A stretch of 64,000 nt of DNA, from the NCBI RefSeq assembly GCF_000376805.1, contig NZ_AQXT01000002.1:806001-870000 (forward strand). The letters run 5' to 3'. Shown piece by piece: positions 1 through 9,588 of this stretch; position 1 is the first letter of the stretch, and the number at the start of each line of letters is the position of its first letter. Both the position numbers and the translations under genes were made by a program. The notes below the pieces were generated by a model. The model ran no database searches. It saw only the letters and a program-made list of their open reading frames with translations, and was not told the origin of the DNA. Source of the DNA: Henriciella marina DSM 19595. GTDB lineage: Bacteria > Pseudomonadota > Alphaproteobacteria > Caulobacterales > Hyphomonadaceae.

Positions 1-923
1 GTATCATCGTCACCTACAACTTCGCGGGTCTTTACGGCATCGCGATCGCGACGACCACAATGCTGGCGCTTGCCGGCATGATCATCGCGCTCGATGCATT
101 CGGTCCGGTGACCGACAATGCTGGCGGTATTGCTGAAATGGCAGAGCTTCCACCGGAAGTCCGGGAAACGACGGACGCGCTGGACGCCGTTGGCAACACC
201 ACCAAAGCGGTGACCAAGGGCTATGCCATCGGTTCTGCCGGCCTCGGTGCGCTTGTTCTGTTTGCGGCCTACAATGCCGACTTGCAGTACTTCACCGAAA
301 ACGCCGTCGAAGGCAGCTTCTTTGCCAATGTCGGCGCGGTGAACTTCTCGATCGCCAACCCTTACGTCGTCGTAGGTCTGCTGTTTGGTGGCCTGCTGCC
401 ATTCCTGTTCGGTGGCATGTCGATGATGGCGGTTGGACGTGCGGCGCAGGCTGTGGTCGAGGAAGTCCGTCGCCAGTTCCGTGAGATGCCAGGCATCATG
501 AAAGGCGAGGTTCGCCCTGACTATGGGCGTGCTGTCGATATCCTTACCACCGCAGCGATCAAGGAAATGATTGTCCCATCACTGCTGCCAGTGCTCTCGC
601 CGATCGTTCTGTTCCTTGTGATCTGGCCAATTGCAGGCCCAGCATCTGCGCTCGCAGCTGTCGGCGCCATGTTGCTCGGTGTCATTGTGACGGGTCTCTT
701 CGTCGCGATTTCCATGACATCAGGGGGCGGCGCATGGGACAATGCGAAGAAGTATATAGAAGATGGCAACCATGGCGGCAAAGGCTCAGAGGCTCACAAG
801 GCCGCTGTGACTGGCGACACCGTTGGTGACCCGTACAAGGATACTGCTGGCCCGGCCGTGAACCCGATGATCAAGATCACGAACATCGTGGCCTTGCTCA
901 TGCTGGCCATGCTGGCGCACTAG
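1..923 (+). CDS. hppA: Membrane-bound proton-translocating pyrophosphatase, 3' part
   Basis: The reading frame is open from the window edge (first full codon at base 3), so the 5' part of the gene is missing. The protein would hydrolyse pyrophosphate and pump H+ across the inner membrane. The visible part has the M-PPase signature [16 protein letters not shown], several hydrophobic segments, and the C-terminal [12 protein letters not shown] and [20 protein letters not shown] motifs that bind Mg-pyrophosphate. The motif GNTTKA carries Lys where K+-dependent enzymes have Ala, which is the known hallmark of K+-independent H+-PPases. The family assignment is firm; the ion specificity is inferred from that residue. 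A strong terminator follows 23 bp downstream. Confidence 0.96.
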   Translation, partial: IIVTYNFAGLYGIAIATTTMLALAGMIIALDAFGPVTDNAGGIAEMAELPPEVRETTDALDAVGNTTKAVTKGYAIGSAGLGALVLFAAYNADLQYFTENAVEGSFFANVGAVNFSIANPYVVVGLLFGGLLPFLFGGMSMMAVGRAAQAVVEEVRRQFREMPGIMKGEVRPDYGRAVDILTTAAIKEMIVPSLLPVLSPIVLFLVIWPIAGPASALAAVGAMLLGVIVTGLFVAISMTSGGGAWDNAKKYIEDGNHGGKGSEAHKAAVTGDTVGDPYKDTAGPAVNPMIKITNIVALLMLAMLAH

Positions 924-946
924 GGCTTCGGCCACTCAAGACAAAG

Positions 947-979
947 AAAAGCCCCGGCCAATCTGGCCGGGGCTTTTTT
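947..979 (+). terminator. Rho-independent terminator of hppA
   Basis: A 9-bp GC-only stem (951-959 with 965-973) has a 5-base loop. It is flanked by AAAA on the left and a run of six T on the right. It lies between hppA and the convergent bamE gene; the A run would also give U residues on the other strand, so it may act in both directions. Confidence 0.9.
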
Positions 980-1025
980 GTTCGGGATAAATGAAACTGG
1001 CGATCAGACGCGCCCACATCACAGA

Positions 1026-1508
1026 CTATTGGGGACGACGACCTGTCGGGTTGCCAGGCGTCGCTTCGTTTGTCTGCGGCAGCACAGAACGACCGACATT
1101 GCCGAATATCTGCTCCCAGAGGCCAAGTTCACGGCCACGGGTAGGCGTTTCGCGCGACGCATAGTTGATGACGCGGCCATCATTCTGATCGTATTCAAGC
1201 ACCTCTTCAACGACATCCTCGTCGCTGAACCGGATCGCTGTGACGGTACGTGTCGAGATTTCCGGACGATAGAAAGCAAAACGCTCCTGGACCGTCGTGA
1301 TGTACATCCAGGTGTTCTCGTCGAAGACGCTGCTTGTCGAAGGTGAACCAAGCTGGGCCAATACGGTCGAGCGCGTATCAATGCCAGGCGTGATCTGGTT
1401 GGGAGCAACTTCGTCAGGGGCATAGCCATGATAGGCTTTGACCGGGGAAATGCAGCCCGCTGTTATGCAGGCCAGTGCCACGCTCGCAAGAATGGTACGA
1501 TGTGCCAT
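1026..1508 (-). CDS. bamE: Outer membrane protein assembly factor BamE (SmpA/OmlA lipoprotein)
   Basis: This 160-residue lipoprotein has a signal peptide ending in the lipobox ITAGC (Cys19). It would be a small subunit of the BAM complex, anchored to the inner face of the outer membrane. The mature part shows the SmpA/OmlA pattern: a helix beginning near ITPGIDTRSTVLAQLGSPS, followed by strands including TWMYITTVQERFAFYRPEI and a C-terminal extension rich in Pro and Asn. It is divergent from the CBP3-type chaperone gene with a 70-bp gap, a pairing common in Alphaproteobacteria. The ATG at 1508 gives the signal peptide directly. Confidence 0.88.
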   Translation of the reverse strand: MAHRTILASVALACITAGCISPVKAYHGYAPDEVAPNQITPGIDTRSTVLAQLGSPSTSSVFDENTWMYITTVQERFAFYRPEISTRTVTAIRFSDEDVVEEVLEYDQNDGRVINYASRETPTRGRELGLWEQIFGNVGRSVLPQTNEATPGNPTGRRPQ

Positions 1509-1578
1509 AAACAGTTCCTTTCACTCCCAATTCGCTTACAGGGCACTGCAGGCAATTGGCAAGTTACAGAGCGCAGAT

Positions 1579-2115
1579 ATGCAACGGCTCCGAAACCTTT
1601 TCACAAGCCAGAAATCGCGAGATCGCAGCGAAGCTGCAAAGCGCCTTCATAAGGATGTGACGGCCCGCTCCCGGGCTCCGCGCCTCTATGGCGGCAACGC
1701 GCTTGAGGACACGATTGAAGGCCGCACAAATTGTATAGCCTTGTTCGCCGGACTGGTGACGGGACGTCTCGCGGCCATTGGCCCGGAAGGGCAGGCACTA
1801 TCGAGCCGCCTGACAGACAGCATCTTCGACGAAATAGATGCAGGCCTCCGGGAAACAGGGGTCGGGGACGCGTCAATCGCCCGCAAGGTCCGAAAAATCG
1901 GGGAAAGATTCGTCGGGCTGGGCATCGCCGTCAACGAAGCTTTTGCTGGCAACAATATCGAGAGCGACCTTGCATCCATGATCGAGCGCAATGGCCTTGC
2001 GTCCGGCGATGGCACTTTCGTTTTGCGCACGAGCATGATGCGCGCGCACGCGTCGCTGGCTTCCCAGGCCGACGACGCGCTGCTGGCGGGACAGACAGGC
2101 TGGGACCAATCATGA
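1579..2115 (+). CDS. Ubiquinol-cytochrome c chaperone family protein (CBP3-like)
   Basis: This 178-residue protein resembles the CBP3/UQCC1 family (PF03981), which assists cytochrome b / bc1 complex assembly. Visible features are an early ARLYGGN-type region (SRAPRLYGGNALEDTIEGRT), a middle helix with IFDEIDAGLRETGVGD, and the conserved VRKIGERFVGLG stretch. The open frame extends upstream to 1438, but that part runs antisense through the bamE signal peptide, so I start at the ATG at 1579 (MQRLRNLF), which fits family length. The TGA overlaps the ATG of a 24-codon open frame (2112-2186); that frame is probably not a gene. Confidence 0.8.
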   Translation: MQRLRNLFTSQKSRDRSEAAKRLHKDVTARSRAPRLYGGNALEDTIEGRTNCIALFAGLVTGRLAAIGPEGQALSSRLTDSIFDEIDAGLRETGVGDASIARKVRKIGERFVGLGIAVNEAFAGNNIESDLASMIERNGLASGDGTFVLRTSMMRAHASLASQADDALLAGQTGWDQS

Positions 2116-2203
2116 AATACGTTCCGCGTTGCGGTCAGTCAGTTGCACTGCTCTGGCCGGGTGCCTACTGTCTGGCCAATAAATGATTGGTACTGTCTCC
2201 CAG

Positions 2204-3244
2204 ATGAGCGAACTCACCCTTTCAATTGACGCCATGGGCGGCGATGCAGCCCCTGAAGTTGTTCTGGACGGCATAAAGCTGTTCAGTAAGACCAGCGAAA
2301 AGACGCGCTTTCTCCTCCACGGGCGTCAGGCTGAGCTTGAAGCCGGCATTGCAGCGCGCAACCTCGCAGCGATCTGCGATATCTGTGACCAGCCTGATAT
2401 CGTCAGCATGAATGCCAAGCCATCAAGCGCGCTGCGCAAGGCAAAAGGCACCAGCATGTGGAGCATGATCGAGGCGGTAAAGGATGGCCGGGCTACCGCG
2501 GGCGTCTCTGCAGGCAATACCGGCGCTCTGATGGCTATGTCGATGCTGGCACTCCGCAAGATGGAAGGCGTGCACCGGCCCGCCATGACTGCCGTCTGGC
2601 CTACTCTGGAAGGCCGCTGCGTCGTTCTGGATGTGGGCGCAAATCTCGACGCCGATGCCGAACAGCTTGTCGAGTTCGCCGTGATGGGCGAATCCTATGC
2701 CCGCGCCGTCTTCGGCAAGGAACGGCCCACTGTCGGTCTTCTGAACATCGGGTCCGAAGAGGAAAAAGGCACCGACGCCATCAAGCTTGCCGGCGAGATC
2801 CTGCGCAACCGAGATCTCGGCATCGACTTCAGAGGCTTCGTTGAGGGCAATGATATCTCAATGGGCGTGGTCGATGTCGTCGTCACTGACGGGTTTACAG
2901 GCAATGTCGCGCTGAAGACAGCAGAGGGCACCGCCCGTCTCGTCTCCACCTATGTACGTCAGGCCCTCACAGCGAGCGCGGTCAGCAAACTCGGCGCGGT
3001 GCTCGCAGGGTCCGGCCTCAAGGAACTCAAACGGAAGATGAACCCGTCCAGCGTTAATGGCGGCGTCCTGCTCGGTTTGAATGGCGTGGTCGTCAAAAGC
3101 CATGGCGGCACAGATCCTGAAGGCTACGCAACCGCAATTAGCCTGGCGGCAAACCTTGCGCACAGCAACTATATGCAGGAAGTAGCCTCGGCCCTCTCGC
3201 GAGTGTCCAAACAGGTTACCGACACGGAAACAGTCGACGGATGA
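2204..3244 (+). CDS. plsX: Phosphate acyltransferase PlsX
   Basis: PlsX converts acyl-ACP to acyl-phosphate for phosphatidic acid synthesis at the membrane surface. The N-terminus [15 protein letters not shown] and the later [19 protein letters not shown] and [11 protein letters not shown] motifs are diagnostic. The frame is open from an ATG at 2183, but the family start MSELTLSID is at 2204; neither start has a clear Shine-Dalgarno sequence. The stop overlaps the fabH start (ATGA), so the two are translationally coupled. The length of 346 residues is normal. Confidence 0.96.
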   Translation: MSELTLSIDAMGGDAAPEVVLDGIKLFSKTSEKTRFLLHGRQAELEAGIAARNLAAICDICDQPDIVSMNAKPSSALRKAKGTSMWSMIEAVKDGRATAGVSAGNTGALMAMSMLALRKMEGVHRPAMTAVWPTLEGRCVVLDVGANLDADAEQLVEFAVMGESYARAVFGKERPTVGLLNIGSEEEKGTDAIKLAGEILRNRDLGIDFRGFVEGNDISMGVVDVVVTDGFTGNVALKTAEGTARLVSTYVRQALTASAVSKLGAVLAGSGLKELKRKMNPSSVNGGVLLGLNGVVVKSHGGTDPEGYATAISLAANLAHSNYMQEVASALSRVSKQVTDTETVDG

Positions 3245-4209
3245 GTATGCAGCGTAGCTTGATCTTGGGGACTGGCGCCTACCTTCCGGCCCGGACCCTC
3301 ACCAATAACGACCTTGCAGCCATGGTCGATACGTCTGACGAGTGGATCCGGGAGCGGACCGGCATCGAAGAGCGCCACATCGCTGCAGATGGTGAATTCA
3401 CATCAGACCTCGCAACGGCCGCCGCGCGCGAAGCCATTGAAAATGCAGGTCTCACCGTAGGCGACATCGATCTCATCGTGGTCGCGACGACCACGCCGGA
3501 TCAGACATTTCCGGCTACCGCCACCACGGTCCAGCACAAGCTCGGCATGAAACAGGGCGCAGCTTTTGACGTCCAGGCGGTGTGCTCAGGATTTTTGTTC
3601 GCGCTCGCGACCGCTGATTCGATGCTGCGCCAGAACCTCTTTACCACTGCGCTGGTCATAGGCGCGGAGACATTTACCCGAATCCTTGACTGGTCCGACC
3701 GGTCGACCTGCGTGCTCTTTGGCGATGGGGCAGGGGCTGTTGTGCTTCAGACGGGGACTGGCGAAGCGGATGAGGGCGTCATCGCCCATCACGTGCGTAC
3801 CGACGGCTCCAAGAAAGACCTGCTCTATGTCGATGGCGGCGTCTCATCCACAGGCACAATTGGCCACGTCCGGATGCAGGGCAATCAGGTGTTTCGCCAT
3901 GCGATCACCAACATATCCAGCGCCGTTCGGGCCGTCCTCGCAGACACTGGCCACGACATAAACGACATTGACTGGTTCGTGCCTCATCAGGCCAATCAGC
4001 GGATTCTGGACGGTGTCGCCCGCAAGCTCGGTCTCGATGAAGACAAGGTCATTTCGACCGTTGCCCTGCACGGAAATACATCCGCTGCCTCCATTCCGCT
4101 GGCCCTTCACACAGCGATTAAGGATGGACGCATCAAAAAGGGTGATCTTGTGTTAAGTGAAGCGATGGGCGGCGGTTTTTCCTGGGGCGCCTCCCTCTTC
4201 AGGCTGTAA
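3241..4209 (+). CDS. fabH: 3-oxoacyl-ACP synthase III
   Basis: KAS III condenses acetyl-CoA with malonyl-ACP to start fatty-acid synthesis. The full catalytic triad is visible: Cys115 in QAVCSGF, His249 in VPHQANQRI and Asn279 in ALHGNTSA. The protein has 322 residues, the usual size. It overlaps plsX by 4 bp and is followed by ihfA after 50 bp, giving the conserved alphaproteobacterial order plsX-fabH-ihfA-merR. An in-frame ATG two codons downstream (3247) is an alternative start. Confidence 0.97.
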   Translation: MSMQRSLILGTGAYLPARTLTNNDLAAMVDTSDEWIRERTGIEERHIAADGEFTSDLATAAAREAIENAGLTVGDIDLIVVATTTPDQTFPATATTVQHKLGMKQGAAFDVQAVCSGFLFALATADSMLRQNLFTTALVIGAETFTRILDWSDRSTCVLFGDGAGAVVLQTGTGEADEGVIAHHVRTDGSKKDLLYVDGGVSSTGTIGHVRMQGNQVFRHAITNISSAVRAVLADTGHDINDIDWFVPHQANQRILDGVARKLGLDEDKVISTVALHGNTSAASIPLALHTAIKDGRIKKGDLVLSEAMGGGFSWGASLFRL

Positions 4210-4259
4210 TCTTTTCATTAAGAAATCGGCCATATCTGTTAACCAGAGGAGCTGAATTC

Positions 4260-4556
4260 GTGAGCAATCAAACCGTCACCCGCGTAGAGCTGTCGGACGC
4301 TATCGTCCGTGAAGTTGGCCTGACTCGTCAGGAATCTGGCGACATTCTCGACCGTGTGCTCGACCTTATCGGGAAAAGCCTCGAACACGAGAATGAGGTC
4401 AAACTCTCCCGGTTCGGAAACTTTGTCGTTCGCAAGAAATCAGCGCGTGCTGGACGCAATCCAAAAACAGGCGTCGAGGCAAAGATCTCTGCCCGCCGAG
4501 TCGTCACGTTCAAACCGTCACCGCTCCTCAAATCGGCAGTCGAATCAGAAGAATAG
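4260..4556 (+). CDS. ihfA: Integration host factor subunit alpha
   Basis: This 98-residue DNABII protein bends DNA as a heterodimer with IHF-beta. It carries the family pattern: an N-terminal helix pair (VTRVELSDAIVREVGLTRQE), the RFGNFVVRKKSARAGRNPKTG beta-arm with the intercalating proline region, and a C-terminal VTFKPSPLLKSAVE. Translation starts at GTG (4260), preceded by AGAGGAG at good distance. It lies 50 bp after fabH and 15 bp before the MerR gene and is probably cotranscribed with both. Confidence 0.95.
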   Translation: MSNQTVTRVELSDAIVREVGLTRQESGDILDRVLDLIGKSLEHENEVKLSRFGNFVVRKKSARAGRNPKTGVEAKISARRVVTFKPSPLLKSAVESEE

Positions 4557-4571
4557 ATAAGAGGGAAATCC

Positions 4572-5078
4572 ATGGGAAATGCCGCAAAGCGGGTCAAGAA
4601 ATCCGCAGATGCCTACCGGTCGATCGGGGAAGCCGCAGACGAACTGGGCCTTCAGCCCCACGTCCTGCGCTACTGGGAAGGCAAGTTCACGCGGCACTTG
4701 AAACCCATGAAGCGCCCAGACGGGCGCCGCATGTTCCGACCAGAGGATATGAAGGCGCTCAAGGCCATTCAGCTGCTCGTCCATGAAAAGGGGTTCACGC
4801 TGAAGGGGGCAGGCCAGCTCCTCAACGAACAGGGGCTCGATGCCGTTCTTGGCGGTGATGCTACGCTGAATGCGAAAAGGGCAGACCCAATTTCAGCAAA
4901 GACCGAACCGGAAGGCCCGGCTCGCAGATTGCAGGAATCGGTTCGCGCCGCGTTTTCCTATGAACAACCCGGACCCAAACCGCTAGGTGCCAGCCGGTCA
5001 CGCCTGGAGACGATGCTGTCTGATCTTGAAGACATAAAGGCCCGGCTCGACGCCGCGCGTCTCAGCAAGGCGGCCTGA
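4572..5078 (+). CDS. MerR family transcriptional regulator
   Basis: The 168-residue protein has an N-terminal winged-helix MerR DNA-binding domain (about residues 16-85: YRSIGEAADELGLQPHVLRYWEGKF, RRMFRPEDM). It then has a short dimerisation helix and a variable, low-complexity tail. No metal-binding cysteine cluster is present, so it is not a classic mercury or copper sensor. A MerR gene directly after ihfA is a fixed arrangement in Alphaproteobacteria; its ligand is not known to me. RBS GAGGGA lies just upstream of the ATG. Confidence 0.9.
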   Translation: MGNAAKRVKKSADAYRSIGEAADELGLQPHVLRYWEGKFTRHLKPMKRPDGRRMFRPEDMKALKAIQLLVHEKGFTLKGAGQLLNEQGLDAVLGGDATLNAKRADPISAKTEPEGPARRLQESVRAAFSYEQPGPKPLGASRSRLETMLSDLEDIKARLDAARLSKAA

Positions 5079-5135
5079 AACCAGCAGCAACAGCGATTGC
5101 AATAATCAGGCGCCGCGATTAAGCAGGCGCCTAGT

Positions 5136-5212
5136 CGGAGCGTAGCGCAGCCCGGTAGCGCACTTGTCTGGGGGACAAGGGGTCGTGGGTTCGAATCCCG
5201 CCGCTCCGACCA
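5136..5212 (+). tRNA. tRNA-Pro (anticodon GGG)
   Basis: The 77-nt cloverleaf has a 7-bp acceptor stem CGGAGCG/CGCTCCG, anticodon stem CTTGT/ACAAG with loop CTGGGGG (anticodon 5170-5172), a T-arm with GTTCGAATCCC and an encoded 3' CCA at 5210-5212. It is convergent with glpK, whose stop codon lies 3 bp away. Confidence 0.97.
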
Positions 5213-5214
5213 TT

Positions 5215-6723
5215 CTATTCCCGGTCCAGCTGGGCCCTGTAAAGCGTTGCCTTTACGGCTTTTTCCCAGCCCGAAACGAGCGATTTTCGCTCACTATCTG
5301 CCATTGACGGCGAGAACACCGTTTCGCTCTGCCAGAGCTTCTCGAGCACATCCACGCTTTCGAAGACGCCAGCTTGAAGCCCCGAGAGGAATGCCGCGCC
5401 CCGCGCCGTGCTCTCGATCATGTCCGGGCGGTCAATAGTAGTCTCTGACACATCCGCCAGGAATTGCAGGAACCAGCTATTGGCGACCATGCCGCCATCG
5501 ACGCGAATGCGGCTGGTATCAAACCCATCGGCATTAAGCGCGTTGAGAAGATCAAGCGTTTGATAGGCCACCGACTCAAGCGCAGCGCGGGCAATGTCCG
5601 CCTTGTCTGTCCCGCGTGTGAGGCCGAACATGCTTCCGCGCGCCTCCGGATCCCAGTGCGGTGCGCCTAGACCGGTGAAAGCTGGGACGAAATAGACGCC
5701 CTCATTGCCGCCAGCCTGCTTGGCCAACGCTTCTGTTTCGCTCGCGCTCTCGATGATCTGCAGGCTGTCGCGCAGCCATTGAGAAACAGCGCCCGCAATG
5801 AAGATAGACCCTTCGATCGCAAATTGCGGTCTCGATCCAGTCCGGCAGGCTACTGTCGACAGGAGGCGGTTCGTCGACTGCAGGCACTGGTCACCCGTAT
5901 TCGCGAGCAGGAAACAGCCCGTTCCATAGGTGCTCTTGACCATGCCCGGATGAAAACAAGCCTGTCCGAAAGCGGCTGCCTGCTGATCACCTGCGACACC
6001 CGTCACCGGCAGGGACCGGCCAAACCATTGCCGGTCCGTCTCGCAGAAGGCCGCCGCGCTCGGCTTCACCTCGGGCAGAACCGATTTCGGGATATCCAGC
6101 AGGCGCAGCAACTCATCGTCCCAGCGGCCGTCTTGGATGTTGTAGAGCAGCGTCCGGCTGGCATTGGTTTCGTCTGTGACATGCGTCTTGCCGCCGCTTA
6201 GGCGAAACATCAGAAAACTGTCCACCGTGCCAAACGCCAGATTACCCTCCGCGGCGAGCTTTTCGGCCTCGGGCCTGTTCTCAAGGATCCAGCGAAGCTT
6301 GGTGCCCGAGAAATAGGGGTCGATGGTCAGGCCACTCCGGCGATTGACGAGGGTCTCATGGCCGGCAGCGCGAAGCGTTTCGCACATGGCTGCCGTGCGA
6401 CGGTCCTGCCAGACGATCGCCCGCCCGACCGGCTTTCCTGTTCGCCTGTCCCAGACAATAACTGTCTCTCTTTGATTGGCGATACCGATAGAGACGACTT
6501 GCCCGTCCGTCTGCGCTTCACCCTCGCTCATGGCCTGGCGGGCGGTGTCCAAGGTTGTCCGCCAGATATCTTCCGGGTCATGCTCAACCCAGCCGGGCTT
6601 CGGGAAGTGTTGCGCAAACTCCTCCTGAGCGGTCGCGACAACAGTACCGGCCGCGTCGAAGACCATAGCGCGGCTGGACGTTGTGCCCTGATCCAGGGTG
6701 AGAATGAGCGGTTGAGGCGACAT
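5215..6723 (-). CDS. glpK: Glycerol kinase
   Basis: This 502-residue FGGY-family kinase phosphorylates glycerol to sn-glycerol 3-phosphate in the cytoplasm. The N-terminal phosphate-binding motif LDQGTTSSRAMVFD and the glycerol kinase segments GWVEHDPEDIW, VDSFLMFRLSGG, SKSTYGTG-like KSTYGTGCFLL and GGMVANSWFLQFLAD are all present. No glpF or glpD lies next to it, so it stands alone here. It is divergent from the GGDEF/EAL gene. Confidence 0.97.
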   Translation of the reverse strand: MSPQPLILTLDQGTTSSRAMVFDAAGTVVATAQEEFAQHFPKPGWVEHDPEDIWRTTLDTARQAMSEGEAQTDGQVVSIGIANQRETVIVWDRRTGKPVGRAIVWQDRRTAAMCETLRAAGHETLVNRRSGLTIDPYFSGTKLRWILENRPEAEKLAAEGNLAFGTVDSFLMFRLSGGKTHVTDETNASRTLLYNIQDGRWDDELLRLLDIPKSVLPEVKPSAAAFCETDRQWFGRSLPVTGVAGDQQAAAFGQACFHPGMVKSTYGTGCFLLANTGDQCLQSTNRLLSTVACRTGSRPQFAIEGSIFIAGAVSQWLRDSLQIIESASETEALAKQAGGNEGVYFVPAFTGLGAPHWDPEARGSMFGLTRGTDKADIARAALESVAYQTLDLLNALNADGFDTSRIRVDGGMVANSWFLQFLADVSETTIDRPDMIESTARGAAFLSGLQAGVFESVDVLEKLWQSETVFSPSMADSERKSLVSGWEKAVKATLYRAQLDRE

Positions 6724-6848
6724 AGGAAAAGCTCCGTATTTTCAGTGCCCCACGCGAAAGGTCGTTGAAATTTCAAGGACCCGTCTTGAGGGGATGTTCA
6801 CCTCTCCTGTCTAAGACCGTGAGCGAAGGTCCGCAAAGAGGAATGGTA

Positions 6849-9287
6849 ATGGGCGACGAACCTAAGCCAGCGAATACACTCGCGCTGAAGAGCGCGGGCA
6901 TTGTGGGTACATTGGATATTCCGGAAGAACAGCTTGGTTCGATCCGTGAAAAACAGCTGCTCGCAGTTGGCTCGCTCCTGCCCGTCATTGGCCTTGCCAA
7001 CCTCGTAAATGCTGCCGTTGTCATGATGTCCTTCGCGAACACGCCCGCGAACAGACTTCTTGGCGTCTGGTCGCTCACAATGGTGATCGCGACCTCGATC
7101 ATGCTCGTCGGCTATTTTATGATGCGCCGCAACAGGCAGCACGCTGACCTCGGCTCGGCGGATGAGCGGTCCAAGGCCAGCATCGACCGGTTCGGACGTT
7201 TTGCTTCAGTGCTTGGTATTCTTTGGGGTATCCTGCCGTTGCTGATCCTGCCGCTGACGGACCATACCAATCAGCTGGCCGTCAGCTCCATTGTCGCAGG
7301 CGTCATGTTCGCAGGGGTCCTGCTTGTCGGACGTATACCAGAAGCGGCGATCGGCTTTCTTGTGCCAACCGCCCTTGGCTATATTGTCGGCCTTCAGCTG
7401 GGCCAGGATCCACGCAATGACTTCCTGTCGGTACTAGCCTTTGTCTACGCAGTCGTTCTCTGGACGTCCTCGAAATGGTCTTTCAACCAGTTTGTCGAGC
7501 AGCATCTCAGCGGTACCGCGGTTAAGCAGCAGGCCCAGCTGATCGGCCTGCTTCTCCGAGACTTTGAGGAAAGCACCTCCGACTGGCTGTGGCAGACCGA
7601 CGAGAAGAATTGTCTGATCGAGATACCGCTGCCCTCCATGACAGAGCAGAATCATTTTGAAGCCATGTCGCAGGGGGATGACCTGCTAACCCTCTTCAAA
7701 TCGAGTGATGAAGCAAATACCTTGGCGCGTTGCCTTGAGCGTCAACAGAGTTTCCGGGATCTCGTCCTGCAGGTTGAGAACGCGGAAGAGACATGGTGGT
7801 CTCTCACCGGCAAACCGATCTTCAACGCAACTGGGCGGTTTCAGGGTTTTCGAGGCGTCGCCTCGGATATTACCCAGTCGAAGGCCATCGAAGACCGCAT
7901 TGCCTTCATGGCGCATTACGACCCGCTTACCTCGCTGCCGAACCGCGCCAATCTTCACGAATCTCTCGAAAAGGCTTCGCTGCGACCCGTACCGGAAGGG
8001 CGCTGCCGCGCGCTTCTCTGGCTCGATCTGGACAATTTCAAATGGGTCAATGATACGCTCGGCCATCCAGCCGGTGATGAGCTTCTTTGTCAGGTGGCCA
8101 AACGTCTGCGGGATGCAGCGCCCGATGCCGAGGTTACAGCCCGGCTTGGCGGCGATGAGTTCGCAGTCCTGCTAGAGAGCGAAGATCAGGACGCCCTTCT
8201 GGAGACCGTGAAGGCAATGAGCGAGACGCTCAACCGTCCCTACGACATCTGGAGCTCGATCGTGCATTGCGGCGCCAGTATCGGCGTGCGGATCATCGAG
8301 CAGCATAATATGGAAATCCAGACGCTGCTGAAACATGCTGACCTTGCGCTCTACCAGGCCAAGGAAGTGGGCAAACGCACCTGGTGCGTCTTCAGCCAGA
8401 ACCTCGCAGACAAGGCACGCGCTCGTCAGAGCATTGAGCTCGACCTCAACAAGGCACTTGAAAACAATGAGTTGCGGCTCTTCTTTCAACCGCAACTTAA
8501 CGCCAAGACAAATGAGATCATCGGCTGCGAAACCCTTATCCGCTGGGAGCATCCAACCCGCGGCCTGATCGGGCCAGACCATTTCATCCAGCATGCAGAA
8601 GACAGCGGCATCATTACGCGTCTCGGCGACTGGGCACTACGCGAAGCGCTAAAGGCCGCTCGCCGCATGCCGGACAATATGCGGGTCGCGGTAAATATCT
8701 CGCCTCTCCAGATCCACAGCTCAAGCCTTGTGACGACGATCATCAATGCGATCGCGGTCAATCAGATCGATCCGGCCCGCTTGGAGCTGGAGATCACCGA
8801 ATCAGTGCTGATGAACGATACCGAGTTCACGCTGCAGCGCCTGAAACAGCTCAAGGATATCGGCCTTCGCATCTCGCTGGATGACTTTGGCACGGGCTTC
8901 TCCTCGCTCAGCTATCTTCGCCGTTTCCCATTCGACAAGCTGAAGATCGACAAGAGCTTCGTGGAAGACATTGACCACAACCACGAAAGCCGCGCGATCA
9001 CCAAAGCCACGCTTCAGATCGCCAAGGCCTTGAACATGAGCTGCACCGCCGAGGGCGTGGAGACCGAGACCCAGAAGCAGTATCTGACCGACATCGGGTG
9101 CGATGAGCTTCAGGGCTATCTCATCAGCAGGCCGCAGCCATTGGACCTCCTCGGCCATCTGATACCGATACGCACGCAGGCAGAGGCCGATCTTTTACTG
9201 GCGGCATCCGACTCCGAGATCCGTATGACGGGCGATGTTATCAAGCTCGATGCCAAGCCGCGCGACAAGCAAAAGGCCACCGGCTAG
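6849..9287 (+). CDS. Membrane-anchored PAS-GGDEF-EAL protein (c-di-GMP turnover)
   Basis: The 812-residue protein has an N-terminal membrane region with about six hydrophobic segments (roughly residues 40-220), a PAS-like segment (about 240-360), a GGDEF domain with intact GGDEF at 434-438, and an EAL domain. The EAL signature reads ETL at 561-563; the other phosphodiesterase residues appear kept (VNIS, EITES, DDFGTGFSS, KIDKSF, AEGVET). No RxxD inhibitory site precedes GGDEF (the position reads PDAE). Both activities are therefore possible; the net direction cannot be told. AGAGG at 6837-6841 is properly spaced for ATG 6849, not for ATG 6843 or the far-upstream 6765. Confidence 0.92.
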   Translation: MGDEPKPANTLALKSAGIVGTLDIPEEQLGSIREKQLLAVGSLLPVIGLANLVNAAVVMMSFANTPANRLLGVWSLTMVIATSIMLVGYFMMRRNRQHADLGSADERSKASIDRFGRFASVLGILWGILPLLILPLTDHTNQLAVSSIVAGVMFAGVLLVGRIPEAAIGFLVPTALGYIVGLQLGQDPRNDFLSVLAFVYAVVLWTSSKWSFNQFVEQHLSGTAVKQQAQLIGLLLRDFEESTSDWLWQTDEKNCLIEIPLPSMTEQNHFEAMSQGDDLLTLFKSSDEANTLARCLERQQSFRDLVLQVENAEETWWSLTGKPIFNATGRFQGFRGVASDITQSKAIEDRIAFMAHYDPLTSLPNRANLHESLEKASLRPVPEGRCRALLWLDLDNFKWVNDTLGHPAGDELLCQVAKRLRDAAPDAEVTARLGGDEFAVLLESEDQDALLETVKAMSETLNRPYDIWSSIVHCGASIGVRIIEQHNMEIQTLLKHADLALYQAKEVGKRTWCVFSQNLADKARARQSIELDLNKALENNELRLFFQPQLNAKTNEIIGCETLIRWEHPTRGLIGPDHFIQHAEDSGIITRLGDWALREALKAARRMPDNMRVAVNISPLQIHSSSLVTTIINAIAVNQIDPARLELEITESVLMNDTEFTLQRLKQLKDIGLRISLDDFGTGFSSLSYLRRFPFDKLKIDKSFVEDIDHNHESRAITKATLQIAKALNMSCTAEGVETETQKQYLTDIGCDELQGYLISRPQPLDLLGHLIPIRTQAEADLLLAASDSEIRMTGDVIKLDAKPRDKQKATG

Positions 9288-9423
9288 ACCGTATTTCAGA
9301 CGGGCAGGGGGTGGCAGCATCTCTAGCTGTAACTCGTCTGCACACGGGCGCAGTTCATGCTTGACCGGCCCGCCTGCCTTGTCTAATCAGGCGCCTCACC
9401 GCCAAATGCGGTGGACGATCTGC

Positions 9424-9500
9424 GCGGGTGTAGCTCAGTTGGTTAGAGTGCCGGCCTGTCACGCCGGAGGTCGCGGGTTCGAGCCCCGTCACTCGCGCCA
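9424..9500 (+). tRNA. tRNA-Asp (anticodon GTC)
   Basis: The 77-nt cloverleaf has acceptor stem GCGGGTG/CACTCGC, anticodon stem CCGGC/GCCGG with loop CTGTCAC (anticodon 9458-9460), T-loop GTTCGAGCCCC and encoded CCA at 9498-9500. It is followed by a strong terminator. The 136 bp between the GGDEF/EAL stop and this tRNA hold no other gene. Confidence 0.97.
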
Positions 9501-9530
9501 TTTCGAACGAAATGGTGAAAGCAGATCAAG

Positions 9531-9568
9531 AAAAAGGCGACCGTTCCAGACGGTCGCCTTTCTTTTTT
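9531..9568 (+). terminator. Rho-independent terminator after tRNA-Asp
   Basis: A 12-bp stem (9533-9544 with 9550-9561) has a 5-base loop and is followed by CTTTTTT. It also separates the convergent enoyl-CoA hydratase-family gene that ends at 9589, and the A run on its left may make it bidirectional. Confidence 0.92.
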
Positions 9569-9588
9569 ACCTACAATAGAGACCTGTA

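Noticed and set aside
9235-9579. 114-codon open frame crossing tRNA-Asp and its terminator
   Set aside because: It overlaps the GGDEF/EAL end and the tRNA; a clear shadow.
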